This document shows positions 1 through 8,866 of a DNA stretch of 23,096 nucleotides, one piece after another (within the stretch, counting starts at the first letter, position 1; each line of letters starts with the position of its first letter). Source of the stretch: CAJBLF01 sp964494005. GTDB lineage: Bacteria; Patescibacteriota; Gracilibacteria; Absconditabacterales; Absconditicoccaceae. Made by a program: the position numbers and the translations under genes. The notes beneath the pieces were generated by a model, which saw nothing but the letters and a program-made list of their open reading frames with translations, made no database searches and was not told the origin of the DNA. The stretch covers positions 1 through 23,096 of the forward strand of contig CAZBQE010000008.1 of NCBI GenBank assembly GCA_964494005.1, read 5' to 3'.

Positions 1-40
1 TTCTAAATTTTAAATTCTAAATTTTAAATTCTAAATTTTT
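1..40. repeat. AT-only tandem repeat upstream of rplU
   Basis: A 14-base unit (ttctaaattttaaa) is repeated about 2.8 times and stops just before the rplU start. The same motif (attttaaattctaaat) recurs once at about 1655-1671 in front of rpsD, so it belongs to a dispersed intergenic family. No function can be read from it. Confidence 0.8.
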
Positions 41-46
41 GAAGTA

Positions 47-370
47 ATGTATGCTGTGATAGAACTCAAAGGACATCAATATATAGTACAAGAAGGTGAT
101 ACTATCACTGTTGATAATGTCGATCTTAATGAATGAGAAAAAATGACTATCGATACTGTCCTGCTTGCTTTTGATGCAAAATGAGAAAAAGTCATCATCG
201 GAAAACCACATATCGCAAAAGCAAAAGTTGAATGTATTGTAGAAAAAAACCAAAAATGAGATAAAATCAGAGTCATAAAATTCAGAAGAAAAAATAGATA
301 TCAAAGAACGATTGGCTTCAGACCACACCAGTCGCTTTTAACTATTAAAAAAATCACTCTTGATGGCTAA
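47..370 (+). CDS. rplU: 50S ribosomal protein L21
   Basis: L21 binds 23S rRNA in the large ribosomal subunit. The reading frame gives 107 residues, close to the usual 100-105, beginning MYAVIELKGHQYIVQEGD and ending with the typical basic tail containing RRKNRYQRTIGFRPHQS. Three in-frame TGA codons (at NEgEK, AKgEK and KgDKI) fall where L21 proteins commonly have glycine. The last 8 bases overlap the start of infA, so the two are translationally coupled. L21 usually sits beside rpmA (L27); here it opens an alpha-operon-like cluster instead. No Shine-Dalgarno sequence precedes the ATG, only the AT tandem repeat. Confidence 0.95.
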
Positions 371-599
371 AGAAGGCGTTTTAGAAATGGATGGAGAAGT
401 TGTTGAGGTATTACCCGCAGGATTCTTCAAAGTCAAACTCAAAGATGCTGATATGTTTATCCGCTGCCAAAAATCAGGTAAGATGAGACAATCAAACATT
501 TCCATCATTATCGGTGATTGGGTTAAATTGGAAATCAATCAATATGATATGACAAAATGACGTATTGTATTCAGATATAATGATTACAAAATAAATTAA
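363..599 (+). CDS. infA: Translation initiation factor IF-1
   Basis: IF-1 is a small OB-fold protein that occupies the A site of the 30S subunit during initiation. The product is 78 residues, starting MAKEGVLEMDGEVVEVLPAG, with the family's GDWVKLEI stretch and the closing GRIVFRYN, whose glycine is encoded by TGA (558-560). Reading TGA as stop would cut off the last 12 residues, which form part of the conserved beta barrel. ATG at 363 was chosen because it matches the universal MAKEG/MAKED start. It overlaps the rplU stop by 8 bases. The gene belongs to the same operon as the following rpmJ. Confidence 0.96.
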
Positions 600-628
600 T
601 TTATCTATCTCTTAACCATAGTATTATC

Positions 629-745
629 ATGAAAGTCAAATCTTCTCTCAAAAAAAGATGTATGTACTGTCAAATAGTCAAAAGAAAATGAAGACTATAT
701 GTTATTTGTAAAAAAAACCCAAGACACAAAGCAAGACAGTGATAA
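629..745 (+). CDS. rpmJ: 50S ribosomal protein L36
   Basis: This very short gene encodes 38 residues, the normal L36 length: MKVKSSLKKRCMYCQ, then KGRLYVICKKNPRHKARQG. The zinc-ribbon ligands CMYC, the later Cys and the RH pair are all present, so this is the zinc-binding form. Two glycines, KgRLY and the terminal one, are encoded by TGA. The final TGA is directly followed by TAA, so standard-code annotation would miss or truncate the gene. It lies between infA and rpsM, the same order as in many bacterial alpha operons. Confidence 0.95.
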
Positions 746-771
746 TTTTATTTATTATTTTTTATTAACGC

Positions 772-1146
772 ATGTTTAGACTCTCAGGACACGTTTTACC
801 AGAAAATAAATCTATCTGGATTGGACTTACTTCCTTATATGGTATTGGACTCAAAAGATCCAAAACTATTCTTGATAATGCAAAAATACCACACATGAAA
901 AAGGTAAAAGACATCACAGAAAACGAACAAAAAGCGATTATCGAACAAGTACAAAAATATATTCTCGAAAATGACCTCAAAAGAGAAGTTGGATTTGCTA
1001 TCAAAAGATTGAAAGAAATTAAATGCTACAGAGGTATGAGACATAATCTTGGATTATCTGTTAGAGGACAATTGACAAGAAAAAATGCTAGAACAGCAAA
1101 AAAACTTATGGGAAGATCAAAAGTCAGACCAATACTTAAGAAATAA
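772..1146 (+). CDS. rpsM: 30S ribosomal protein S13
   Basis: S13 lies in the head of the small subunit and contacts the P-site tRNA and 5S/L5 across the intersubunit bridge. The 124 residues begin MFRLSGHVLPENKSIWIGLT, then YGIGLKRSKTIL, and include the typical EIKCYRGMRHNLGLSVRGQ segment and a basic C-terminal tail (TRKNARTAKKL). There are no in-frame TGA codons. The length matches the family (118-126). It is followed by about 95 bases of AT-rich intergenic sequence rich in ttcaat motifs and then rpsK, the conserved gene order. Confidence 0.97.
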   Translation: MFRLSGHVLPENKSIWIGLTSLYGIGLKRSKTILDNAKIPHMKKVKDITENEQKAIIEQVQKYILENDLKREVGFAIKRLKEIKCYRGMRHNLGLSVRGQLTRKNARTAKKLMGRSKVRPILKK

Positions 1147-1240
1147 TAAAATATGGAAAAATGGAAAAATTAATCTTTCAATATTTCAATCTCTCAATCT
1201 TTCAATAAAACAATATTTATTATTTATCATTAGTTAAAAA

Positions 1241-1639
1241 ATGGCTGCACCAGCAAAAAAGACAGTTTCAAAAAAGAAAAAGGATATCAAAATAGATTCT
1301 GGCGTTCTTCACGTACAGACTACTAGCAACAACACCATTCTCACGTTGGTGGATGCTAATGGTAATACAGTGCTTGGCTGAGGAACAGGAAAATTAGGAT
1401 ACAAAGGAAGTAAAAAAAGCACACCATATGCTGCAGAATTACTTACCAAACAAATTCTAAAAGAAGGACAAACACTTGGACTCAAAGAAATAGCGCTTAT
1501 TTTTAGGGGAACAGGATTGGCAAGAGATGGTATTTTCAAAGCCATCAACGAAATAGGACTTATAGATATCCAATACATCAGAGAAGATACTGCTATCCAA
1601 TATGGTGGATGTAAGGGAAAAAGACAAAAGAGAAATTAA
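1241..1639 (+). CDS. rpsK: 30S ribosomal protein S11
   Basis: S11 forms part of the platform of the small subunit near the mRNA exit site. The product is 132 residues: a lysine-rich N-terminal extension (MAAPAKKTVSKKKKDIKIDS), then GVLHVQTTSNNTILTLVDANG. After this come the conserved LGYKGSKKSTPYAAELL and RGTGLARDGIFKAI, and a C-terminal GGCKGKRQKRN that resembles the family's GCRPPKRRRV tail in position and charge. One glycine (LGgGTG) is encoded by TGA at about 1379. The ATG at 1241 follows an A-rich tract with no Shine-Dalgarno sequence. Confidence 0.96.
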
Positions 1640-1684
1640 AAAGTTCTCCATTCTACATTTTAAATTCTAAATGTTACATTAGGT

Positions 1685-2305
1685 ATGAGATACACAGGAC
1701 CAAAATTCAAATTATGCAGAAGGGAACAAGTCGACCTTTTTGGTTCCAAAAAATATAATATCAAAAAGAATAGAAGTCTTCCTGGTCAACATGGCGGGAA
1801 TATGCAAAGATCGTCAGAATACGGTAAGCTTCTCAGAAACAAACAAACATTGAAAAGGATGTATATGCTTTCCGAAAAACAATTTGTCAGATTAGTCAAA
1901 GAAATAGCAGGAAAACATTCCAAAAACAATGATGTTACTCATGATATTGCGCTTTTCCAATTCCTTGAAAGAAGAATGGATAGTATAGTATATAGATCAT
2001 GACTAGCAAAAACTATTATTCAAGCAAGACAGATGGTCAACCATGGACATTTCCTTCTTAATGGAAAAAAACATAATATCCCATCTTCTTTTGTTGTTTC
2101 ATGAGACAAAATCAGTCTCAAAGAAAAATTAAAAAATTCCACCCTCTACAGCCAAAACGCTACTGATAACAAAGGAAAAATACCTTCATGGATCAAATTG
2201 GATAAAGCTAACAACACTATTGAAGTTTTGACTGAACCTAAAATAGGAGAAATTGGTTTACCTGCTGACCTCTTGAAAGTCATCGAATTTTATGCGAGAG
2301 CATAA
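1685..2305 (+). CDS. rpsD: 30S ribosomal protein S4
   Basis: S4 is a primary 16S rRNA binder that nucleates 30S assembly and represses its own operon in many bacteria. The 206 residues start MRYTGPKFKLCRREQVDLFG and continue through LPGQHGG. The S4 RNA-binding domain follows, with MDSIVYRSGLAKTI, QARQMVNHGHFLLNGK and a C-terminal PADLLKVIEFYARA. The TGA at 2000-2002 replaces the glycine of the family's YRxGFA motif, and a second TGA (about 2102) lies in SgDKI. Stopping at the first TGA would leave only half the protein. The length is normal (about 200-209). Confidence 0.97.
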
Positions 2306-2354
2306 TTTTCATATATTAAAACAAAAACACCTTTTTTACTCTTTATTACTTTGC

Positions 2355-3350
2355 ATGCTGGATATACAAAAGTTCATCTGAGCTCCAAAAATCATCGTCT
2401 CAAATGTAGATGATATCACAACCAAATTCGAAGTAAAATATTTACCAAGAGGATTTGGTCACACCCTTGGAAATGCATTGAGAAGAATCATCTTGTGATA
2501 CAGTATAGGCTGAGCCATCACAGGACTGAAGATAAAATGAGTAAACCATGAATACCATGTAGTAGATGGTGTCAAAGAAACTGTTATTGATATCATGCTC
2601 AATTTCAAAAAACTTCGTTTCAAAATAGACGAAAAAGTTGATGCTATTCAACGAATTTCTCAAAGATTCTCTGGTATCGGTCTCTATACTTCCAAAAACA
2701 TAAAAATGCCTGCAGGTATAGAACTATTGAATGATGACGTAGAAATCTTTGAAATCACCGATCCATCAGTTGAATTGAATATCGACATCAGGATAGAAAA
2801 AGGATATGGATATTATAGCATTGATCACCTTAGATCAAGAGACAAAAAAGACGAAAACGTCGACGCAAACATCCTATTGATTGATAATGAATTCAAAGTT
2901 ATAGATTATGTAAAATACGATGTAGAAGAAGTTATTGAAGATTTTACATGATCAACCAAGGACTTGCTTATTGTTGAAATAAAATCTCGATTCAAAGGTG
3001 TTTCACCAAAAGAAATTATGATGTTTGCTGGTGAGGTACTTGCATCTTATGCTAAACTCTTCATCTTCGATAATATCTATATCGACAAATCATTCCTTGT
3101 GGATATTGAAGATCTGGATAGAGTACAAGATAAACTTACTGAAGAAACAAATATCAAAACTATGCCTATCGACGCATTACCTTTGAGTGAAAGGACAAGA
3201 AATGCGTTGATCAAGAATAATATTTTGTATGTTGAAGATTTAGAGAAGAAAAAGAAAGGTGAACTTCTTCTTATGAAATGAGTAGGAAGGAAAGCTATAG
3301 ATGAAATCAACAGCGCTTTGGCAAATATTGATAAAGCACTTATAGGATAA
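2355..3350 (+). CDS. rpoA: DNA-directed RNA polymerase subunit alpha
   Basis: RpoA dimerises to scaffold RNA polymerase, and its C-terminal domain contacts UP elements and activators. The product is 331 residues. The N-terminal domain has the hallmark PRGFGHTLGNALRRIIL near residues 34-50. The C-terminal domain (from about residue 270) carries a helix-hairpin-helix, LPLSERTRNALIKNNI followed by KGVGRKAIDEINSAL. Six glycines are TGA codons (e.g. ILgYSIGgAITG, DFTgSTK, LMKgVGRK), so a standard-code caller would break it into several fragments. It follows rpsD and precedes rplQ, as in the classical alpha operon. Confidence 0.97.
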
Positions 3351-3382
3351 ATTATTTTTAATTATATTACTTATTTGGTACC

Positions 3383-3769
3383 ATGAGACATAAGTATAAT
3401 AAGCTCCTTGAACTTGATACCTGAGCGAAGAAAAAAGATGTATTTGTCAGACAATTATTGACGAATCTCATCAAAAATGGAAAAACAACTACTACTCCAA
3501 AAAGAGCGAAAGTGCTTAAATCAGAAGTAGATGCTTTTTTTGCGAATCTTGTCAGAATAAGCAAAAAACTTGAAGAAAAAGACGCAAAAAGAGAATGTAT
3601 CAGATACGTAAAATCAAGAATATTCGGTGAAGCAGAAGGAAAAAAAGTCATCAATGTTTTACTTCCAAAATTCCTTGAAGCAGGTATGACTACAAGTTTT
3701 GTCGCTGATTATAAATTAGGACACAGAGTAGGTGACGGCGTACAAAAAATTATGCTCAAATTACTCTAA
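3383..3769 (+). CDS. rplQ: 50S ribosomal protein L17
   Basis: L17 sits near the peptide exit tunnel of the large subunit. The frame encodes 128 residues beginning MRHKYNKLLELDTGAKK, comparable to the family's MRHRxxGRKLxR start. It continues with VRQLLTNLIKNGKTTTTPKR, the L17 signature region, and ends GHRVGDGVQKIMLKLL, matching the family's RRGDAAPMAIIEL closing strand. The only TGA (in DTgAK, about 3422) lies in the N-terminal part, and without it the gene would be called from an internal ATG. It follows rpoA by 32 bases. Confidence 0.95.
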
Positions 3770-3815
3770 AATTGCTTTATGATTCTAGATTCAAGAATTA
3801 TATAGCTATACAGTT

Positions 3816-3854
3816 CATCTATCATACATCATACATCATTTATCATCTATCATA
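3816..3854. repeat. Low-complexity ATC/ATAC repeat before rplM
   Basis: Imperfect tandem copies of atcatctatcatac-type units fill most of the gap between rplQ and rplM. They are too irregular and too short to be a CRISPR, and form no stable hairpin that I can see. They are probably the remains of slippage expansion in the 5' untranslated region. Confidence 0.55.
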
Positions 3855-3862
3855 GTATAGTA

Positions 3863-4321
3863 ATGGAATTTACGAAGAAAGACCTCAATAAGACACTTCG
3901 AGTGAAGCCAACCGATATGGACAAAAATAGAAAGCGATGGAGAATCGACGCTTCTGGCAAGACCATGGGAAGATTGGCTGTAGATATCGCTAAATTATTA
4001 CTCGGAAAACATAAAGCATATTATGCTGATTTTTGGGATGCTGGAGATTTTGTTTTAGTTGAAAATATCGACAAAATAAAAGTAACGGGGAAAAAATTAC
4101 AAGACAATGTTGTCTATTCCTATAGCGGATACAAAGGAAACCTCAAAAAAGTGACTCGAGGGATACTTATGGACAAAGATCCTGCAAAATTGCTTACCAA
4201 AGTTGTCAAAGGAATGATTTCCAAAAATAAGCTAAGAGACAAAAGGATCAAGAGATTGAAACTTGTTGTATGAACCACTACCAAATATGATCATTTTAAA
4301 CCACTTACCCTATCTAAATAA
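3863..4321 (+). CDS. rplM: 50S ribosomal protein L13
   Basis: L13 is an early-assembly 23S rRNA-binding protein. The product is 152 residues. It shows KRWRIDASGKTMGRLAVDIA near residues 24-43 (family: WyviDAeGktLGRLAs), then LLLGKHKAYY, GDFVLVENIDKIKVTGKK and YSGYKGNLKK (family: hTGYpGGlk). One TGA glycine at 4271-4273 is followed by the C-terminal TTTKYDHFKPLTLSK. The stop TAA shares its last base with the start of rpsI, so translation is tightly coupled. The L13-S9 pair is universally conserved. Confidence 0.96.
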
Positions 4322-4743
4322 TGGCGAACAAAGAGTACACCTATGCTATCGGAAGAAGAAAAGAAACAACTGCTGTTGTTAAACTTTTTGGACAAGGAAA
4401 CGGTAGCTTCATGATCAAAACATCCAATGGATCTGTAAAACCGCTTGCGGAGTATTTTGGAGGTAATTTCTATCTTTTGGATGCAGCACTTTCCCCTTTC
4501 ACAACACTTGGACCAGATTACGCAAAGAAATTCGATGCAGAAATTGTAGTTAACGGTTGAGGTATTTCAGGGCAAGCTGATGCTATCAAGCTTGGATTCG
4601 CTAGAGCATTGATCGAATGGGATAATGAACTTAGACTCACTTTGAAACCATATGGTTTACTCAAAAGAGATCCAAGAATCAAAGAAAGAAAGAAACCAGG
4701 TTTGAAAAAAGCGAGAAAAGCACCAACACGGTCAAAGAGATAA
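4321..4743 (+). CDS. rpsI: 30S ribosomal protein S9
   Basis: S9 reaches the P-site tRNA with its C-terminal tail in the head of the 30S subunit. The 140 residues begin MANKEYTYAIGRRKETTAVV, matching the family's GRRKtAvArV motif. The motif VVNGGGISGQADAIKLGFAR follows, with its middle glycine encoded by TGA at 4558-4560. The tail is the expected RDPRIKERKKPGLKKARK ending in SKR. Without UGA recoding the protein would lose its C-terminal 61 residues, including the essential tail. This is the last gene of the operon before the terminator at 4839. Confidence 0.97.
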
Positions 4744-4838
4744 TTCTTTTGAACGATTGGAATATTGAATAATGGAACATTGATGGAAATATGAAATAAT
4801 TTATAAAAGTGATTGTCAATTACCTAAAAGATATATAC

Positions 4839-4868
4839 AAAAAGCTCCGCAAAAACGGGGCTTTTTTT
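4839..4868 (+). terminator. Rho-independent terminator after rpsI
   Basis: An 11-bp stem (AAAAAGCTCCG pairing with CGGGGCTTTTT, one T-G wobble) closes a CAAAAA loop and runs into seven Ts. It ends the ribosomal-protein operon. The rest of the 4744-4967 gap holds AT-rich sequence with ttggaatattgaat-like repeats and weak promoter-like hexamers for adk (TTGAAA at 4893, TAGTCT at 4915, 16-bp spacer). Confidence 0.9.
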
Positions 4869-4967
4869 ACCGCAAAGAATAGATAATTATCGTTGAAAAT
4901 GATAAGGACATTCGTAGTCTTGAAAACGTGAATAGCTTTCAGAATTTATCTTTTTTGAATAAAAATC

Positions 4968-5540
4968 ATGAATAAAGATCTCGTTTTTCTCGGCATCCAA
5001 GGATGTGGAAAAGGAACACAAGCGAAATTGCTACTTAAGGATTTACCGAATCATCGGTATTTTGAAATGGGACAAACACTCAGATCTATTATGTCCGGTA
5101 ACAATATGATCGGAAATTATATCAGGGATATCGTGAATTCAGGAAAAATGATAGATAATTTTATCACACATGATCTGATTCATACCGGATTGAAAATAGC
5201 AGAAAAAAACAAAAAACATATCGTCATCGACGGCTTTCCTAGGCTCTTTGAGCAAGCGGAATATTTCAGCAAGAAAATGGACCAAATGAAAAGAGATTTT
5301 GTTGTTATCCATCTCGAACTCCCAAAAGAGGTCGCACTTCAAAGAATGATGAAAAGAGCAGAAATTGAAGGTCGTAAAGATGACACTCCGGAAGCGATGC
5401 AACAAAGAATAGATATTTTTACGAAAGAAACGACGAAAGTTATCAAACATTTCGATGAATTGAGTAAAGTCATCACTATCGATGCGAATTGATCTATCGA
5501 AGAAATTCAAATAAAATTGAGAGCAGCTTTAGGTATATAA
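4968..5540 (+). CDS. adk: Adenylate kinase
   Basis: Adk interconverts ATP + AMP and 2 ADP in the cytosol. The product is 190 residues. The P-loop is GIQGCGKGT (residues 9-17), with Gln11 where adenylate kinases nearly always have Pro (GxPGxGKGT). The AMP-site segments are GQTLRS and DGFPR (about residue 88-92). The lid is the short, zinc-free type (EGRKDDTPE), and the C-terminal IDANGSIEEI has its glycine encoded by TGA at 5490-5492. Adk often sits in the spc/alpha ribosomal operon; here it follows that cluster after a terminator. The stop is 7 bases before the next ATG, so it is probably co-transcribed with the methyltransferase gene. Confidence 0.95.
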
Positions 5541-5547
5541 TCATAAC

Positions 5548-7188
5548 ATGACAAAACTACTACAAAGAATCAAAATAGACAAAATAGGTTACGGATGAGT
5601 GGGACTTGCAAGGATGAGTGATGGAAAAAGAATACTAATCAAATGAGGTGCACTACCAGGAAGTATCGTCGATTTGAGAATAGTAAAGCAGAGAAAAGAT
5701 TATGTCGAAGCACATATTACGAAAATAATCGAACTCGATCCCAAAATTGTGGATGGCGAAGTTTTTTGTCCGCACTTTTTTTCAAAAAAAGATGAGCTTG
5801 CTTGAAGCTTAAAGCTTGAATCTGTCCGAAAGATTGGTTGCGGTGGCTGTAAATGGCAGATGCTTAGCTATACGAACCAGTTGAAATTGAAAGAAGATAT
5901 CGTCATCGACGCATTCACTAAACTGAAGAAAAAATTGACTGAATTACATATCTTACATATTATCGGATCGCCACAAGAAAAGCAATATAGGAACAAAATA
6001 GAATTTAGTTTTGGAAAATATATTACTAAATGACCCAAACAAACAGAGGGAACAGATAGAATAGACAGAATAGATGGTATAGAATCTAGCCCGTCTCAAA
6101 ATATAGTTCTGTCAAATCGAAGCTGCGGGTTTCACAAACAAGGAGAATTTAGTAAGATTATAGATATCGACGAATGTTTTTTGATCTCGGAAGAAGCGAA
6201 TAAACTTTTCAATCATATCAAAACCCTATGTAAATCATCATGACTTCCTGTCTATGATCAAATGACCCATCAAGGATTTTTTAGACATCTCGTCATCAGA
6301 CAAGGAATAAATACTGACCAATTTCTCGTAAATCTCGCAGTCGCGGACAATAATCTCAAAACGAAAAACGATAAACAACGAATATGGTTGCTAGATACAC
6401 TCAAAACTGATGAAGTACTCCAAAAAAAAGTAAAATCATTTGTCATCACCTACAACAACGGATTGGCTGATATTATCAGATCCAAAGAATGTGAAATGAA
6501 AACCTGCCGAGGAGAATGAGCCATTTATGAATCGCTTCAATTCAAAAATAGCCATGAAACACCAAAAGAAAACAAGATAGTCTCTGAAGAAATTCATGAA
6601 TGAACAACGAAAGTGAACGTTACTGATGTCACCTTCAGAATATCACCTTTTTCTTTTTTTCAGACTAATACACTCTGAGCACAACAGCTCTTTAGTCAAG
6701 CAATGCATATGGTTGGACATATAGAAGGAACGGTATTGGATCTTTATTGTGGAACAGGTAGTATTGGTATTAGCTTTTTGAAACTTGGTAAAGGAGAAAA
6801 ACTAGTAGGTATAGAAATCGTCGAAGAAGCTATCACCGATGCTCAGTATAATGCAAAAATCAATGGTATAGAAGATAAAGTGCTTTTTTTGGCAAACCCG
6901 GCAGAGAAAGCATTTACGCAACATCCAGAAATTATGCAAAAACTGAATAATCTCGGACTCGTTATTATTGATCCGCCAAGAGATGGACTTCACAAAAACG
7001 TTGTCAATACGCTCTGCGAGTTGAAAAAAGAAAAAGATTTCAAGTTACTGTACATCTCATGTAATCCAGTAACGATGGTTAGAGATATCGAACTCCTTAT
7101 CCAATGAGGTTTCGGTATCAAAGAAATCCAACCCGTAGATATGTTTCCCCAAACCCATCATATCGAATGTATTTGAGTCTTGACTTAA
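5548..7188 (+). CDS. rlmD: 23S rRNA (uracil-5-)-methyltransferase, RlmD/TrmA family
   Basis: Members of this family use S-adenosylmethionine to make m5U in rRNA or tRNA. The 546-residue product has an N-terminal TRAM-like RNA-binding domain (IGYGGVGLARMSDGK) and four likely [4Fe-4S] cysteines: C74 (FCPHF), C98 and C101 (GCGGC), and C210 (DECFL). The SAM motif is LDLYCGTGSIG (about 397-407), followed by DPPRDG. The catalytic nucleophile is C505 in YISCNPVTMVRD, and the general base is E540 in HHIEC. C74 and C98 are 24 residues apart; in E. coli RlmD they are 6 apart. The extra loop contains a dispersed repeat (5800-5820). A second low-complexity insert (TEGTDRIDRIDGIE) lies near residues 165-190. 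The length exceeds the usual 430-460. Many TGA-Gly codons are used. RlmD, RlmC and TrmA cannot be told apart here. Confidence 0.88.
5800..5820 (+). repeat. Dispersed AGCTTAAAGCTT-type repeat inside rlmD
   Basis: This 21-base copy differs by one base from the intergenic copy at 11915-11935 (core CTTGAAGCTTAAAG). Here it is in frame and translated as AGSLKLE, with the G from TGA. Related copies lie at 20212-20230 and 21315-21370. Confidence 0.75.
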
Positions 7189-7207
7189 TAAAATAAATGT
7201 GTATAAT
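7180..7207 (+). promoter_or_regulatory. Sigma-70-type promoter for the 7238 gene
   Basis: TTGACT at 7180-7185 and a perfect TATAAT at 7202-7207 are separated by 16 bases. The -35 box overlaps the end of the methyltransferase gene, and the predicted transcript would start about 25 bases before the ATG at 7238. This is the best promoter in the window. Confidence 0.8.
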
Positions 7208-7237
7208 ACTTTTTGTTTTATTTAATAATGTTTGAAT

Positions 7238-7768
7238 ATGAACGAAACAAAAAGATACAATGAACCAAAAATACTCTGAGATATTCTCAAGGATATGCAG
7301 ATGGATACTAACAATATCGAACGTACAAAAAAAATACGCGAATCTTCCAAAAAATATGCAGAAGAAACAATCGAAAATTTATATGCATATGCAAGTGTCA
7401 TAGAAAACATAAAACCACTTTATACTAAATTGAATAGTATTTTTGAAGAGGTAGATACTTTGTATATAAAAGAAAAATCATTATTACAACAGACGAAACG
7501 TTCAATAAAGACCTGACATATAGACCAAAAAAAACTACATGAAAACATAGAAAATATAGAAAATATGCTCATTATGTTCACAACAGAACAACATAATATC
7601 AATGACGAACTGAGAAAACATATTGCTCATTTTTCTTCATCAAAAGACAAAAAAGAACATACTATCAAAGCAAATGGGTTTCTTAATCTTTTTAGACAAA
7701 TCTATAGTGACATCTATGATCTTTGTATCGAATATTGAAACTTACTCAAACAAGCACCAAGAAAATAA
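7238..7768 (+). CDS. Coiled-coil protein of unknown function
   Basis: The 176-residue product is not recognised. It begins MNETKRYNEPKILGDILKDM and is highly charged (Lys/Glu/Asn rich). Heptad-like stretches span about residues 20-130 (ERTKKIRESSKKYAEETIENL and LHENIENIENMLIMF), so it is probably a helical coiled coil. There is no signal peptide, membrane segment or enzyme motif. Three glycines are TGA codons (LgDIL, KTgHI, YgNLL), showing adaptation to the host code. It has its own promoter (7180-7207) and terminator (7794-7826), so it is an independent single-gene unit between rlmD and murB. Start: the ATG at 7228 is in another frame; 7238 keeps the open frame. Confidence 0.8.
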
Positions 7769-7793
7769 CATTGATAATTTTTGAAGAAACATT

Positions 7794-7826
7794 ATCCTCG
7801 AATAACGTTTTATTTGGGGATTTTTT
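7794..7826 (+). terminator. Rho-independent terminator before murB
   Basis: A 12-bp stem (ATCCTCGAATAA with TTATTTGGGGAT, two wobble pairs) with a CGTT loop is followed by six Ts. It ends 4 bases before the murB ATG. murB therefore either starts from read-through or is controlled by this hairpin, because no promoter fits between hairpin and start codon. Confidence 0.85.
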
Positions 7827-7829
7827 CTT

Positions 7830-8861
7830 ATGATAGAAATCACAAAAAACATTTCACTCAAACCTTACAATACGTTCGCTGTCGATGTGCAAGCAGATTT
7901 TTTCGCAGAAATAAAAGATGAACAAGATATCTTGGATCTGATTTCAACGGACGTTTTTGCTACACAACCACGCTTTATTCTCTGATGAGGAGCGAACATC
8001 CTCTTCACAAAAAACTATCAAGGATTGGTAATCAAAGATTCGTTGATGGGAAAAAAAATACTGAGAGAAGAAGACAACACGGTCTATATCAAAGTAGCCG
8101 CTGGAGAGGTGCGACACGATTTTATTATACGAACCTTGAAGCAGGGTTATGTCGGAGCGGAAAATATGGTCCTCATTCCTAGCACTATTGGAGCTGTGCC
8201 ATTCGGCAATATTGGAGCATACGGCAAAGAAGCTAAAGATATCATCTACGAAGTAGAAGGTAGAGATCTCACAACCTGAGAAAAAAAAATTTGGGCCAAT
8301 AGTGAATGCAGATTCGCCTATCGCGATAGCATTTTCAAAAACGAATTGAAAGATAAGGTTATTATTACCGCAGTCACCTTTGTACTCCAGAAACATACAA
8401 GCGACTATGTTCCGAATATTCAATACAATGACATCCAAAACGTCATCGGAGCTTTGTGAATAGATCCAGTAGAAATCACTGCTCAGCAAGTAGCAAATAT
8501 CATCATAGATATCAGAGAAAACAAATTACCTGACCGAACAAAGATTGGAACCGCAGGAAGTTTTTTCAAGAATCCTATGGTGACTACCCAGCATTTTGAA
8601 ATATTATTAACCAAATATCCAGAGCTCAAAGGAAATACCGTTCCTACATGAATAAAGCTTTCTGCAGGTCAGCTTATCGAGCTTGCCGGCTTTAAATGAA
8701 AGTCAGAATGAGCAGTCGCCACCTACAACAATCACGCGCTCATCATCGTCAACAATGGTGGTGCGAGTGGCGCAGAGATACGAGCATTCGCGCAGTCCAT
8801 ACAAAAAAAAGTCCAAGAGCTGTTTGATGTACAGCTAGAACCTGAAGTGATAATTATGTAA
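7830..8861 (+). CDS. murB: UDP-N-acetylenolpyruvoylglucosamine reductase
   Basis: MurB reduces UDP-GlcNAc-enolpyruvate to UDP-MurNAc with NADPH and FAD, the second committed step of peptidoglycan synthesis. The 343-residue product has the FAD-binding motifs LGGGANILF (residues 51-59, with two consecutive TGA glycines) and IPSTIGAVPFGNIGAYG. It also has the catalytic serine S244 in AGSFFKNP, the AGQLIELAGFKG segment and the terminal E339 in EPEVIIM. Length and motif set fit the type I (E. coli-like) enzyme. Seven TGA-Gly codons were counted. The start lies directly behind a terminator hairpin, so expression may depend on read-through. mraY lies 2 kb downstream, with dprA and the pilin gene between. 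Confidence 0.95.
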
Positions 8862-8866
8862 GATGG

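Noticed and set aside
1..40. CRISPR-like array
   Set aside because: The 14-base unit repeats directly with no unique spacers. The ATC repeat at 3816-3854 is likewise simple-sequence expansion, and no cas gene is present.
2000..2002. In-frame TGA in rpsD, rpoA, tex and other genes as frameshifts or pseudogenes
   Set aside because: They recur in almost every essential gene, always followed by continued homology in the same frame, and fall on conserved glycines. Recoding explains all of them.
7944..8489. 181-codon open frame on the minus strand
   Set aside because: It lies entirely antisense to murB, whose motifs are unmistakable. It has no promoter and no recognisable domain.
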